This document shows, in pieces, positions 45,098 through 54,355 of a stretch of DNA of 64,000 nucleotides. A program made the position numbers and the translations under genes. This DNA comes from Pseudarthrobacter sp. fls2-241-R2A-127 (lineage in GTDB: Bacteria; Actinomycetota; Actinomycetes; Actinomycetales; Micrococcaceae): assembly GCF_030209355.1 (NCBI RefSeq), contig NZ_JARVSF010000002.1, forward strand, positions 248,001 through 312,000, in the 5' to 3' direction. The notes beneath the pieces were generated by a model, which saw only the letters and a list, made by a program, of their open reading frames with translations, did no database searches and was not told the DNA's origin. Each line of letters begins with the position of its first letter. Within the stretch, counting starts at the first letter, position 1.

Positions 45098-46456
45098 ATG
45101 AGGTTTAAATCGACTACTGGGCTTGCGGCGATTGTCACGGCTGCAGCGCTCGCCTTGACCGGGTGTGGATCGAGCTCCGGCAACGGCGGCGGCTCAACCA
45201 GCTCGGACGGCAAAGTGGACGGCACGGGCAAGACGCTGAGCGTCCTCGTGAACGTCTCCAGCCAGTACCCGGAGCAGCAGAAGCAGTGGCAGTCCGATAT
45301 TGCCGCAAAGTTCAAGGCCGAGACCGGCGCCGACGTGAAGTTCGAGACCTTCGCCTCGGCGAACGATGAACTCACGCGGATCCAAACGTCCGTGGTCTCA
45401 GGGCAGGGCCCCGACGTCTACAGCCTCGGAACCACGTTCACCCCGACGGCCTTTGCCACCAAGGCCTTCGTGACCCTCTCGGACGACGACTGGAACAAGG
45501 TGGGGGGCAAAGACCGCTTCAACCCGGCAACCCTGGGCATCTCCGGACCGGACAAGGACCACCTGGCCGGCATCCCGTTTGTCAGCCGGCCCTTCGTCAT
45601 GGCGTACAACAAGGACCTCCTGGCCGCCGCGGGCATCGACAAGCCTGCCACCAGCTGGGATGACCTGGCCGCCCAGGCGAAGAAGATGACCAAGGACGGC
45701 ACCTACGGCATCGCCACGGGATACAAGGACAGCTTCGATCCCTGGAAGTTCATTTGGGCCATGTCCGTCCAGGCCGGCAACCCGCTGGTGGACGGCAACA
45801 AGCTGAAGATGGATGACCCCACGGTCAAGAAGGCCTATGAAACGTACTTCGGCTGGCTCACCAACGACAAAGTGGTTGACCCCGCATCCATAGGCTGGAG
45901 CAACAGCAACGCCGTGGCCGCCTTCGCCAGCGGCAAGGCAGGCTACCTGATGATGACCACGTCCAGCTCCATTCCCACCCTGGACAAGTCCGCAGTCGCC
46001 GGCAAGTACGAGTACGCCCTGATGCCCACGATCGCTCCGGGCCAGACCCAGTCCAAGTCCGACGGCGACGCCGCCAGCATCCTCTCCGGCGACAACCTGG
46101 TGGTGGCCGACTACTCCAAGCAGAAGGACCTGGCCTTCGCCTACATCAAGCTGATCACCTCCAAGGACGAACAGCTCAACTACCAGAAGACCTTCGGCGA
46201 CCTGCCGGCAAACGCAGAAGCCCTCGCCACCCTGACCGACGCCAAGCTCAAGCCGGTGGCCGATGCCGCCGCCAAGTCCAAAGCCACGCCGTTCACTGGC
46301 GCCTGGGGCGACATCCAGCTGGGCCTGCTCAACGTCACCGTCCAGTCGATCCCGGACCTGGCCGCCGGCAAGGTGGACGAATCCGCTCTCGATACCCGGA
46401 TCAAAGACGCCCAAAACAAGGGCCAGGCTTCCCTGGACCGGGCCTCCAAAGGATAA
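45098..46456 (+). CDS. Sugar ABC transporter solute-binding lipoprotein
   Basis: 452 residues. The signal peptide ends in LALTGC with lipobox Cys23, after an AGAGGAG ribosome site. A Gly/Ser linker precedes the two-lobed domain, which begins GKTLSVLVNVSSQYPEQQKQ and contains GPDVYSLGTTFTPTAFATKA and MAYNKDLLAAAGIDKPATSW. Class CUT1 (oligosaccharide) binding protein. Its neighbours indicate a uronic-acid-containing glycoside; that is inferred. Confidence 0.9.
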   Translation: MRFKSTTGLAAIVTAAALALTGCGSSSGNGGGSTSSDGKVDGTGKTLSVLVNVSSQYPEQQKQWQSDIAAKFKAETGADVKFETFASANDELTRIQTSVVSGQGPDVYSLGTTFTPTAFATKAFVTLSDDDWNKVGGKDRFNPATLGISGPDKDHLAGIPFVSRPFVMAYNKDLLAAAGIDKPATSWDDLAAQAKKMTKDGTYGIATGYKDSFDPWKFIWAMSVQAGNPLVDGNKLKMDDPTVKKAYETYFGWLTNDKVVDPASIGWSNSNAVAAFASGKAGYLMMTTSSSIPTLDKSAVAGKYEYALMPTIAPGQTQSKSDGDAASILSGDNLVVADYSKQKDLAFAYIKLITSKDEQLNYQKTFGDLPANAEALATLTDAKLKPVADAAAKSKATPFTGAWGDIQLGLLNVTVQSIPDLAAGKVDESALDTRIKDAQNKGQASLDRASKG

Positions 46457-46462
46457 GTTCTG

Positions 46463-47473
46463 ATGTCAACCGACGCCTCTCATGAAGTACGGCCTGCGGT
46501 GGATTCCACCGCAGGCCGGGCGCCCCGGACCGCCAACGAGGCCGGGCAGCAGCCCGGTCCCAAGGACGGACTCCGGCGCAAAGGCCTGAGCGAGCGGAAC
46601 CGCCCGCTCTGGATGCTGATCCCCGGCGGGGTCCTGATGATCATCATCATCGTGGTGCCGCTGCTGCTGGGCATTTACATGTCCATCCTCAACCTGGACC
46701 AGTACACGCTGCGGAAATGGGTCAGTGCACCAATCATCGGAGCCGAAAACTTCGTTGAAGCCGTCACGAACTCTCCGCTCCTGCACGCGGTGTGGCTCAG
46801 CGTCAGCTACTCGCTGCTTGCCATGGTGGTGACCCTGCCGCTTGGCATCGCTGCAGCAGTGGCAACCCAGAACGCCTTCAAGGGCCGCGCAGTGATCCGT
46901 TCCATCTTCCTCATCCCGTATGTCCTGCCGTCCTTCGTAGTGGCTACTGTCTGGCGGACCATGCTCCAGCCCGGCGGCATCGTGGACGAGGCACTCTCCA
47001 CCGTGGGAATCCACGTAGGGCTTTGGCTCAACGGGCCGCAAACATTCTGGACGCTGGTCCTGGTCCAGATCTGGGCTTCCTGGCCGTTCATCTACTTGCT
47101 GGCGTTGTCCGGCCTGCAGTCTGTGGACCACGAGGTGCACGAGGCCTCCGCGCTGGACGGGGCGCTGTGGTGGAACAAGCTCCGGTACGTGATCTTCCCG
47201 TACTTGAAGGGCCCGCTGGCCCTCGCTTTCCTGATCGGGATGCTGCACCACATCAACAACTTCACCCTGCCGTTCGTGCTGTTCGGCGTCCCGGCGCCGA
47301 CGGACGTTGAAGTCCTCCCCATCCTGACCTACGTCACCAGCTTCCAGAGCTTCCGCTTTGGCCTGAGTGCTGCGATGGCTTTCATCTCCCTGGTGCTCAT
47401 CGCCATCCCGCTGTTCGTTTACCTCCGCGCCGTGAAGCTTGACGACGCCGACACCCCAGGAGCGAAGAAATGA
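46463..47473 (+). CDS. Sugar ABC transporter permease 1
   Basis: 336 residues with six membrane segments after a 45-residue charged N-terminal tail. The EAA-type loop near residues 225-245 (HEVHEASALDGALWWNKLRY) contacts the ATPase. MalF-like, class CUT1. It follows the binding protein after 6 bp and overlaps permease 2. Confidence 0.9.
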   Translation: MSTDASHEVRPAVDSTAGRAPRTANEAGQQPGPKDGLRRKGLSERNRPLWMLIPGGVLMIIIIVVPLLLGIYMSILNLDQYTLRKWVSAPIIGAENFVEAVTNSPLLHAVWLSVSYSLLAMVVTLPLGIAAAVATQNAFKGRAVIRSIFLIPYVLPSFVVATVWRTMLQPGGIVDEALSTVGIHVGLWLNGPQTFWTLVLVQIWASWPFIYLLALSGLQSVDHEVHEASALDGALWWNKLRYVIFPYLKGPLALAFLIGMLHHINNFTLPFVLFGVPAPTDVEVLPILTYVTSFQSFRFGLSAAMAFISLVLIAIPLFVYLRAVKLDDADTPGAKK

Positions 47474-48393
47474 GCGCCACCATCGCCGGTCGGCGGAGTG
47501 CCCCGGCCGCGGACGTCGAGCGTCCCGGCTCCCACCGCCAGCACGAGGTCCTGCGGCTGCTGCCCGGCCCCCTGCTGGTCATCATCCTTGTCTTCCTGGG
47601 TGCCTTGGTACTGATTCCGGTGCTCTACATTTTCCTGGCATCGGTGAACTCGGACATCGGGGTTGCCAACGGTGAGTTCTGGCCGTCGTCGGTGACGTTC
47701 GATAACTACTCGAAGATCTGGACCAGCGTTGGCCTGGCCACCGGCCTGACCAACAGTGTCCTGGTGGCCGGATCGACTGCCGTGGTCTCTGCGGCCTTGT
47801 CCGTTTCCACCGCGTTCGTCCTGGTCCGTTACAGCTTCCGGGGAAGGCTCAGCATCCTGCGCGGCCTCCTTGCGCTGCAGTCGGTCCCCGGAACGCTGAT
47901 GGTCCTGCCCGTATTCGTCCTGTTTTCCTCGGCTGCCACCTACCTCGGCATCCAGGTCATTGGAACGCAGTGGGGCCTCTTTGTCACGTACCTGACCTTC
48001 GCCATGCCGTTCTCCACCTGGGTGATGGTTACCTACCTCCGCGGGCTCCCCAAGGAACTGGAGGAAGCGGCCAAGATCGACGGCGCGTCCAACCTCGGCG
48101 TCCTTTTCCGCATCGTGCTGCCCCTGAGCTGGCCCGGCATCGTGGTTTCCGGCATCTTCGCCTTCCTGCTCGGCTGGAACGACGTCCTGTTCGCCTCGGT
48201 GATGACGCGCCCGGAAAGCCAGACCGCCGCCGTCGCCCTGCAAATCTTTGGTGCTTCGCAGGAAGGCGGCGCCATCCCCTACTACGGCCAAATGATGGCC
48301 GCAGCCCTGGTGTGCGCAGCACCGGTGGTCATTCTCTACCTGATTTTCCAGCGTTACCTAGTAGGCGGGCTGACCGCCGGAGGAGTTAAATAA
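47470..48393 (+). CDS. Sugar ABC transporter permease 2
   Basis: 307 residues, MalG-like, six membrane segments. The EAA loop is LPKELEEAAKIDGASNLGVL. The start overlaps permease 1 by ATGA. No ATP-binding subunit gene lies in the locus, as is usual for actinobacterial CUT1 systems that share an MsiK-type ATPase. Confidence 0.9.
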   Translation: MSATIAGRRSAPAADVERPGSHRQHEVLRLLPGPLLVIILVFLGALVLIPVLYIFLASVNSDIGVANGEFWPSSVTFDNYSKIWTSVGLATGLTNSVLVAGSTAVVSAALSVSTAFVLVRYSFRGRLSILRGLLALQSVPGTLMVLPVFVLFSSAATYLGIQVIGTQWGLFVTYLTFAMPFSTWVMVTYLRGLPKELEEAAKIDGASNLGVLFRIVLPLSWPGIVVSGIFAFLLGWNDVLFASVMTRPESQTAAVALQIFGASQEGGAIPYYGQMMAAALVCAAPVVILYLIFQRYLVGGLTAGGVK

Positions 48394-48395
48394 CC

Positions 48396-49244
48396 ATGGT
48401 TTCGACCACCCAGGTCACGTGGCAGCTGTCAGGCTTCGGCGACGAAATTGACGACGACCCCGCAATCCAGATCGCTGTGCTGCAGGCCCTCGGCGCCAAC
48501 CACATCGAGGTCCGCAGCGCATGGGGAACCAACATTGTTGACCTCAGCGACGAACAGCTCCAGGCACTTGCCGCCCTGCTGGCCGGGAAAGACATGAAGG
48601 TCTCGGCCATTGCCTCGCCCATCGGGAAGGTGGACGTCAGCCTTCCGGTGGAGCACGAGGTGGAGCGGTTGCGCCGTGCGGTCAAGGCTGCCAAGGTCCT
48701 GGACGCGAAGTACATCCGCATCTTCTCGTTCTACTACGGCGAGTCAGTCCAGGTGGAAAGCATCCGGGATGAGGTCATCGAGCGCATGCGGGCCCTGGCC
48801 GGCGTGGCCGAGGAAGCAGGCGTGATCCTCCTGCACGAAAACGAGAAGGACATCTTTGGGGACGTCCCGGACCGTGTCCTGGACATCATCGAGACCGTCG
48901 GATCACCTGCCCTGAAAGTTGCCTGGGACGCTGCGAACTTCGTCCAGGTGGGGGTCAAACCCTTCGACGAGGGATACGCCAAGCTGCGCCCGCACCTTGA
49001 ATACCTCCAGGTCAAGGATGCCCTCTTCGAAAACGGCCACGTGGTACCCGCCGGCGAAGGCGACGGGGACGTCCTGAAGACCGTGGAGGCCCTCAAAGCC
49101 GACGGGTACGTAGGCTTCGCATCCCTTGAGCCGCACCTCGCCGGCGCCCATGGCCTGGGCGGTTTCTCCGGCCCCACGGCCTTCGGAATCGCAGCACGTG
49201 CCTTCGCCAAAGTCACCGCAGAAGCAGGAGTCCAGACCGCATGA
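48396..49244 (+). CDS. TIM-barrel sugar isomerase/epimerase (first copy)
   Basis: 282 residues of the AP endonuclease 2-like xylose-isomerase superfamily. Probable metal ligands follow the family order: Glu in LLHENEKDIFG, Asp in VAWDAANF, the YLQVKDA region, and Glu in FASLEPH. It differs from the second copy (50409) in length and motifs. The gene starts 3 bp after permease 2 and overlaps the MocA-type dehydrogenase by ATGA, so it acts on the imported sugar or its 3-keto form. The exact reaction cannot be read. Confidence 0.82.
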   Translation: MVSTTQVTWQLSGFGDEIDDDPAIQIAVLQALGANHIEVRSAWGTNIVDLSDEQLQALAALLAGKDMKVSAIASPIGKVDVSLPVEHEVERLRRAVKAAKVLDAKYIRIFSFYYGESVQVESIRDEVIERMRALAGVAEEAGVILLHENEKDIFGDVPDRVLDIIETVGSPALKVAWDAANFVQVGVKPFDEGYAKLRPHLEYLQVKDALFENGHVVPAGEGDGDVLKTVEALKADGYVGFASLEPHLAGAHGLGGFSGPTAFGIAARAFAKVTAEAGVQTA

Positions 49245-50404
49245 GTACCTTGAACGCAGCCATCACCGGGTGCGGCGTTATTGGCCGCACGCACGCCGTA
49301 GCCCTCCGCGAATTCCCTGAAGTCCGCATCGTGGCCCTCATCGACGCCATCCCGGCGGCCGCCGAAGCACTAGCCGACTTCATCGAGCAGCAAGGCGGTG
49401 AGCGCCCGGCGCTCTACACCACCCAGGCGGAGGCCTTCGCCGCCGAAGACATCCACCTCGTGGCCCTGGCGACACCCAGCGGCCTGCACATCCAGCAGAG
49501 CCTGGAGGTGCTCGCGGCAGGCAAGCACGTGGTCATTGAAAAGCCCCTCGACGTGGACCTCAGCAGGGCCCAGGAAATCGAGGCCGCTGCGAAGGAAGCG
49601 GCGGGTAAGGGCATCGTGGCCTCGGTCATCAGCCAGCACCGGTTCGACCAGTCCAGCGTTGCCGTCTCCCGCGCCATCGCCGCGGGCCGCTTCGGCAAGC
49701 TGACCTCCGCCATTGCTTCGGTGGCGTGGTGGCGCAGCCAGGGCTACTACGACTCCGGGGACTGGCGAGGTACGTGGGCGATGGACGGGGGCGGCGCCCT
49801 CATGAACCAGGGCGTGCACACCGTGGACCTGCTGCTGTGGTTCATGGGCCGGCCGGTGGAGATCTTCGCTCACACGGCCCGCCTCGCCCACGAACGCATC
49901 GAAGTGGAGGACACTGCGGTAGCCACCGTCACTTTCGAGAATGGCGGCCTGGCCGTCCTGCACGCCACCACGGCCGCCTACCCCGGGTTGACCGTGCGCG
50001 TGCAGCTGATGGGCTCGGAGGGCTCGGCCGTGGTGGACAACGACCGCCTGCAGTACTTCCACAGCAGGGACACCGGCGGCGCCTCGGCGGACATGGGGCT
50101 GCAAGGTGGCGGCAACCAGACTGAGGAGGAACTGGCCAAATACCCCGAGGAAGACTACAAAGCAGCCGATCCCACGGTGTACCCGGCCGGCCACGTCCGG
50201 CAGTACCGCGACATCCTTGCCGCCATCGCCGGTGGGAAGCAGCCCGGAGTCACCGTCAGCGACGCCGTCAATGCCCTGGCCGCGGTGCGCTCGGTCTACG
50301 TTTCGGCCACCCTCGGGCAGCCCGTCCTCTTCGAGGATGTCCTGGCGGGCAAGTACAACGACCTCGAAGTCCACACCGGCAGCACACCGGCAGAAAGCGC
50401 CTGA
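49241..50404 (+). CDS. Gfo/Idh/MocA-family sugar dehydrogenase
   Basis: 387 residues. NAD-binding ITGCGVIGRTHAVALREFPE at the N-terminus, the EKP loop (HVVIEKPLDVDLSRAQEIEA), and GALMNQGVHTVDLLLWFMGR with the catalytic His. The family oxidises sugar hydroxyls, often C3 of a glycoside. It sits between two isomerase/epimerase genes; oxidation at C3 followed by isomerase-like elimination is a known route for glycoside cleavage, raised as a hypothesis here. Confidence 0.88.
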   Translation: MSTLNAAITGCGVIGRTHAVALREFPEVRIVALIDAIPAAAEALADFIEQQGGERPALYTTQAEAFAAEDIHLVALATPSGLHIQQSLEVLAAGKHVVIEKPLDVDLSRAQEIEAAAKEAAGKGIVASVISQHRFDQSSVAVSRAIAAGRFGKLTSAIASVAWWRSQGYYDSGDWRGTWAMDGGGALMNQGVHTVDLLLWFMGRPVEIFAHTARLAHERIEVEDTAVATVTFENGGLAVLHATTAAYPGLTVRVQLMGSEGSAVVDNDRLQYFHSRDTGGASADMGLQGGGNQTEEELAKYPEEDYKAADPTVYPAGHVRQYRDILAAIAGGKQPGVTVSDAVNALAAVRSVYVSATLGQPVLFEDVLAGKYNDLEVHTGSTPAESA

Positions 50405-50408
50405 AACC

Positions 50409-51314
50409 ATGAAGTTCTCAGTATTTACGGCATCAACCCCCGAGTGGACCCCCGAGGAGGCCGTCCAGCACCTGGCAAGCCAGGGCTGGGACGGCGTCGA
50501 ATGGCGGATCACGGACCAGGGTGACGCCCCCGAACCCGGCTTCTGGGCCGGGAACAAGGCAACCGTTCCGCTGGCCGGAATGGAAGGGCACCTGGACAGG
50601 ATCGCCGCCCTCACCACCGGCGCCGGCCTGGAGTTCTCCGGCATCGGCGGATACGCGCGGTGCGACAACCATGAGGACGTGGACCGCATGCTCGCCGCCA
50701 CCGCCAAGCTCGGCGCCGGCCAGGTGCGGGTGACCACGCTGCCACTGGGAACCGCAGCCTGGGGCAACGAACCGGCCAGCGGCACCCCCTACCCCGAACT
50801 CTTCGCCGCGGCCCGCCGCGATTTCGAGTGGATTGCCGGGCGGGCCGCGCATCACGGGGTGAAAGCGCTCGTGGAGTTGCACCACCGCACCATCACCGCA
50901 TCGGCCTCATCGGCGCTGCGGCTGTTGGACGGCCTGGACCCCCGGCATGTCGGCGTCATCCATGATCTGGGCAACCTGCTGATTGAAGGACAGGAGGACT
51001 ATCTGCCTGCTTTCGAGCTCCTGGGTGACTACCTGGCCCACGTTCACGTCAAGAACGCTGTCTGGGTCAACAGCGGGGACACTGATGAGTCCGGCGCCGC
51101 GGTCTACAAGAACGAGTGGGCTCCGCTGCGTTCGGGCCAGGGCAGCGTCCTGCAGTACTTCAAGGCGCTCGCCGCCTTTGGATACGACGGCTGGGTGACA
51201 GTGGAGGACTTTTCCACGGAACTTCCGCTGGCCGAGCGCACCGCCGGGAACCTCGAATACCTCCGCGCCACCGCCGCCCTGGCCGGGCTCCCTGTTGCCG
51301 CAGGGAGGCGCTGA
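50409..51314 (+). CDS. TIM-barrel sugar isomerase/epimerase (second copy)
   Basis: 301 residues. Metal-site candidates: Glu and His in LVELHHRT, Asp in VIHDLGNLL, His in AHVHVKNAVW, and Glu in VTVEDFS. This is close to the IolE/IolI and sugar-epimerase group and distinct from the upstream copy. It follows the dehydrogenase by 4 bp and precedes uxaC. It could isomerise or eliminate from a 3-keto glycoside, or epimerise a uronate. Confidence 0.82.
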   Translation: MKFSVFTASTPEWTPEEAVQHLASQGWDGVEWRITDQGDAPEPGFWAGNKATVPLAGMEGHLDRIAALTTGAGLEFSGIGGYARCDNHEDVDRMLAATAKLGAGQVRVTTLPLGTAAWGNEPASGTPYPELFAAARRDFEWIAGRAAHHGVKALVELHHRTITASASSALRLLDGLDPRHVGVIHDLGNLLIEGQEDYLPAFELLGDYLAHVHVKNAVWVNSGDTDESGAAVYKNEWAPLRSGQGSVLQYFKALAAFGYDGWVTVEDFSTELPLAERTAGNLEYLRATAALAGLPVAAGRR

Positions 51315-51317
51315 GCC

Positions 51318-52721
51318 ATGGCACAGCCCTTAGCGGACCACCCGGACCGGCTCCTGCCGGCGGATCCCGGGGTCCGGGAGATTGCCCGCTCGCTCTTCGC
51401 GAAGGTGGAAGGCCTGCCGATCATTTCCCCGCACGGGCACGTCGATGCAGCGGTCATCGAACAGAACACACCGTTCCCGGACCCGGCCGCCCTCCTGGTC
51501 ACCCCGGACCACTACGTCACCCGGCTGATCCACGCCGGCGGCGTGCCCATGGACCAGTTGGGACTGGGCCACCAGCCCGCTGACTCGCGGCAGGTATGGC
51601 GGCACTTCTGCGAAGCCTGGCCCGCGTTTGAGGGAACCGCCTCCGGATACTGGATCCGGCAGGAGTTCGCCCACGTGTTCGGTTTGGGGGAGGAACCATC
51701 CGCGGAGAATGCGGACCAGCTCTACGATGCCCTGCAGGCCAAGCTCTCCGAACCGGGTTTCCGGCCGCGGGAGCTGTTCAAGGAGTTCAACATCGAGGTG
51801 CTGGCCACCACGGATGACCCGCTGGACTCGTTGGACAGCCACGCCGCGCTGCATGCGGACCCTGCCTTCGCCGGCCGGGTGCTGCCCACTTTCCGGCCGG
51901 ACCAGTACCTGAACATGGCCCATCCGGCGTGGCAGGACAACGTTGAGCGCCTGGTCAGCTCGGCGGGGGAGGGTGCCGCCGGCTATGCCGGGTACATCAA
52001 GGCGCTTGAGGCGCGCCGGCGCCACTTCGTGGAGCGCGGTGCTGTTTCCGCAGACCACGGCGTGTTCACGCCTGCCACCCTGAAACTGGACGACGGCGAG
52101 GCGGAGCGGCTCTTCGAACGCGGCAGGACAGGCCAGGCCAGCGCGCGGGACCGGGATGCCTTCGAAGCCCACATGCTGTACCAGATGGCCAGGATGTCGG
52201 TGGACGACGGGCTGGTCATGACCATCCACCCGGGTTCCTTCCGAAACCACCACGCCCCGACGTTCGAAGTCTTCGGCGCCGATACCGGGCACGACATCCC
52301 GGTGGCGGTGAACTACACGGAGGCCGTCCGTCCGCTGCTGCAGGACTTCGGCACGGCCAAGGACTTCCACCTGGTCCTGTTCACCCTGGACGAGACCGTC
52401 TTCTCCCGCGAGCTGGCACCGCTGGCCGGTTTCTACCCCTCGGTGTATCTCGGTGCGCCGTGGTGGTTCCTGGACGCCCCTGACGCCATGCTGCGCTTCC
52501 GGTCCGCGGTGACGGAGACCGCGGGCTTCTCGCGGTCTTCCGGGTTCATCGATGACACCCGCGCCTTCTGCTCCATTCCGGCCCGGCATGACACGGCCCG
52601 CCGGATCGAGGCATCCTTCCTGGCCCGCCTCGTGGCGGAGCACAGGGTCACCGAGGAACGGGCTCACGAACTCATCGTGGACATCGTGGATGCCTCGCCG
52701 CGGAGGGTGTTCAAGCTGTGA
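51318..52721 (+). CDS. uxaC: Glucuronate isomerase
   Basis: 467 residues, the usual length of UxaC. It converts D-glucuronate to D-fructuronate (and galacturonate to tagaturonate). Signatures: GLPIISPHGHVDAAVIEQNT with the metal His pair, EFNIEVLATTDDPLDSLDSH, and FVLFTLDET-like LVLFTLDETVFSREL. The stop overlaps the reductase start by GTGA. Confidence 0.93.
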   Translation: MAQPLADHPDRLLPADPGVREIARSLFAKVEGLPIISPHGHVDAAVIEQNTPFPDPAALLVTPDHYVTRLIHAGGVPMDQLGLGHQPADSRQVWRHFCEAWPAFEGTASGYWIRQEFAHVFGLGEEPSAENADQLYDALQAKLSEPGFRPRELFKEFNIEVLATTDDPLDSLDSHAALHADPAFAGRVLPTFRPDQYLNMAHPAWQDNVERLVSSAGEGAAGYAGYIKALEARRRHFVERGAVSADHGVFTPATLKLDDGEAERLFERGRTGQASARDRDAFEAHMLYQMARMSVDDGLVMTIHPGSFRNHHAPTFEVFGADTGHDIPVAVNYTEAVRPLLQDFGTAKDFHLVLFTLDETVFSRELAPLAGFYPSVYLGAPWWFLDAPDAMLRFRSAVTETAGFSRSSGFIDDTRAFCSIPARHDTARRIEASFLARLVAEHRVTEERAHELIVDIVDASPRRVFKL

Positions 52722-54148
52722 GTGCCCCTTTCGAGGCTGCGCCGTCCGCCACGCTTCCGGCGGCCGGCGTTCCGCGCCTGAACCGGCAGCTCCGTCCGGT
52801 CCCCAAGGCCCCGGTGCGCATCGTGCACCTGGGGCTTGGGGCCTTCCACCGCTCACACCAGGCCTGGTACACCCAGCAGGCCCCGGATGCGGCGGACTGG
52901 GGTATCGCAGCCTTCACCGGCCGTCGTCCGGATGCCGCCGTCGCGCTGGCAGAGCAGGACGGGCTCTACACCCTGGTGGAACGGGCGGACGAGGGGGACT
53001 CCTTCACCGTCCTCGGCAGCATCGTGGAGGCTGTGGATGGGGCGGACCTTGAAAGGCTCACCACCCTGGTGGCCGCGCCGGAGACTGCCCTGGTCACGCT
53101 GACCATCACCGAGGCCGCTTACGGGTTGGGTGCGGACGGCAAGCTTGACGTCAACGCGCCCGACGTCGCCGCGGACCTTGCCAGGCTGGGTTCAGGCGGC
53201 GGGCGGCCGGTTACGCCCTTGGGACGGCTGGTGCTGGCGCTCGCCGCCCGGCGGGACGCGGGCTCGGGGCCGATCGCCGTGGTCTCTTGCGACAACCTGT
53301 CCAATAACGGCACGGTGGCCCGGCAAGGGGTTGCAGGATTTGCGCAGGCGTGGGACCCCGGTTTCGCCGCCTGGATCGACGGCAATGTCAGTTTTGTCAG
53401 CACCTCGGTGGACCGCATCACGCCGCGGACCACTGAGCAGGACCTGGTTGCCGTCCGTGAGGCCTGCGGCTACCGGGACGACTCGCCTGTGGTGGCCGAG
53501 CCCTTCTCGAGTTGGGTGCTTAGCGGGGCCTTCCCTTCCGGGCGTCCACACTGGGAAGAGGCCGGTGCCTTGTTTGTCGAGGACATCGAACCCTATGAAA
53601 ACCGGAAGTTGTGGCTGCTCAACGGAGCGCACTCGCTGATGGCTTACGCAGGCCAGTTGAGGGGCCACACAACGGTCGCGGAAGCCCTGGCGGACCCGGT
53701 GTGCCGGCAGGCTGTGGAGGCTTTCTGGGATGAGGCGGAAGCCAACCTCCCCGCCGCCGTGGACCTGCAGGTCCCTGCGTACCGGGAAGCCCTGCTGGCA
53801 CGCTTTGGCAATGCCAGGATCGCCCACAACCTGGCCCAAATAGCCATGGACGGCAGCACCAAACTGCGCATGCGCGCCGTTCCGGTCCTGCAGGCCGAGC
53901 GGGCGGCCGGCAGGACGGGTGCGGGGGCGGCCCTGATGATCGCGGCCTGGATGGACTACAGTGCGGCCGCGCCGTCCTTCCAGGATCCGCTGGACGGGGA
54001 CGTTGCCGCCGCCAACCGGCTGCAGGGGACTGAACGGACCAAGGCGTTGCTGGCCGTCATCGATCCGGTCCTGGCCGGGGACGACGGCGTGGTGGCGCTG
54101 CTGGAAGGCCTGTGTGGCACGGTTGCCGGCCGATCAGCGCCGCTGTGA
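52718..54148 (+). CDS. uxuB: Mannitol dehydrogenase family; fructuronate reductase
   Basis: 476 residues, GTG start. IVHLGLGAFHRSHQAWYTQQ is the N-terminal NAD motif; VSCDNLSNNGTVARQGVAGF and LWLLNGAHSLMAYAGQLRGH are typical of the polyol-dehydrogenase group, with Lys of the active site near NRKLWLLNGAHS. It reduces fructuronate to D-mannonate. It is the last gene of its operon, ending before a hairpin. Confidence 0.9.
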   Translation: MSAPFEAAPSATLPAAGVPRLNRQLRPVPKAPVRIVHLGLGAFHRSHQAWYTQQAPDAADWGIAAFTGRRPDAAVALAEQDGLYTLVERADEGDSFTVLGSIVEAVDGADLERLTTLVAAPETALVTLTITEAAYGLGADGKLDVNAPDVAADLARLGSGGGRPVTPLGRLVLALAARRDAGSGPIAVVSCDNLSNNGTVARQGVAGFAQAWDPGFAAWIDGNVSFVSTSVDRITPRTTEQDLVAVREACGYRDDSPVVAEPFSSWVLSGAFPSGRPHWEEAGALFVEDIEPYENRKLWLLNGAHSLMAYAGQLRGHTTVAEALADPVCRQAVEAFWDEAEANLPAAVDLQVPAYREALLARFGNARIAHNLAQIAMDGSTKLRMRAVPVLQAERAAGRTGAGAALMIAAWMDYSAAAPSFQDPLDGDVAAANRLQGTERTKALLAVIDPVLAGDDGVVALLEGLCGTVAGRSAPL

Positions 54149-54178
54149 CCAGGCCAGTGCCATGAGCCAGCCGGCGAA

Positions 54179-54212
54179 AAGGCTGTCCCGCATAGAGGTG
54201 GGGGACAGCCTT
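54179..54212 (+). terminator. 11-bp hairpin after uxuB
   Basis: AAGGCTGTCCC (54179-54189) pairs exactly with GGGACAGCCTT (54202-54212) around a 12-nt loop. It separates the importer-uxuB unit from the next unit, whose operator follows 27 bp on. Confidence 0.75.
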
Positions 54213-54238
54213 ATTCGTGGAATATCTCTGCAAATTTT

Positions 54239-54252
54239 GGCAACCGGTTGCC
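54239..54252. promoter_or_regulatory. LacI operator candidate before the mannonate dehydratase unit
   Basis: GGCAACCGGTTGCC is a perfect 14-bp palindrome inside AATTTTGGCAAC...GCCGCCAATTTG, 104 bp before the dehydratase start. It closely matches the site at 44984-44997. Confidence 0.7.
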
Positions 54253-54355
54253 GCCAATTTGCCGTCTCGTTAGGATGGCAACCAGAACAAAGGCTCGTCC
54301 GGCTGACCACCCTTGCCTTCCCCCTCCGACCCGATCGTCTCCGAAAGGACCTGCC

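Noticed and set aside
49370..50785. 471-codon minus-strand frame
   Set aside because: Antisense to the Gfo/Idh/MocA dehydrogenase and the second isomerase, both convincing by motif.
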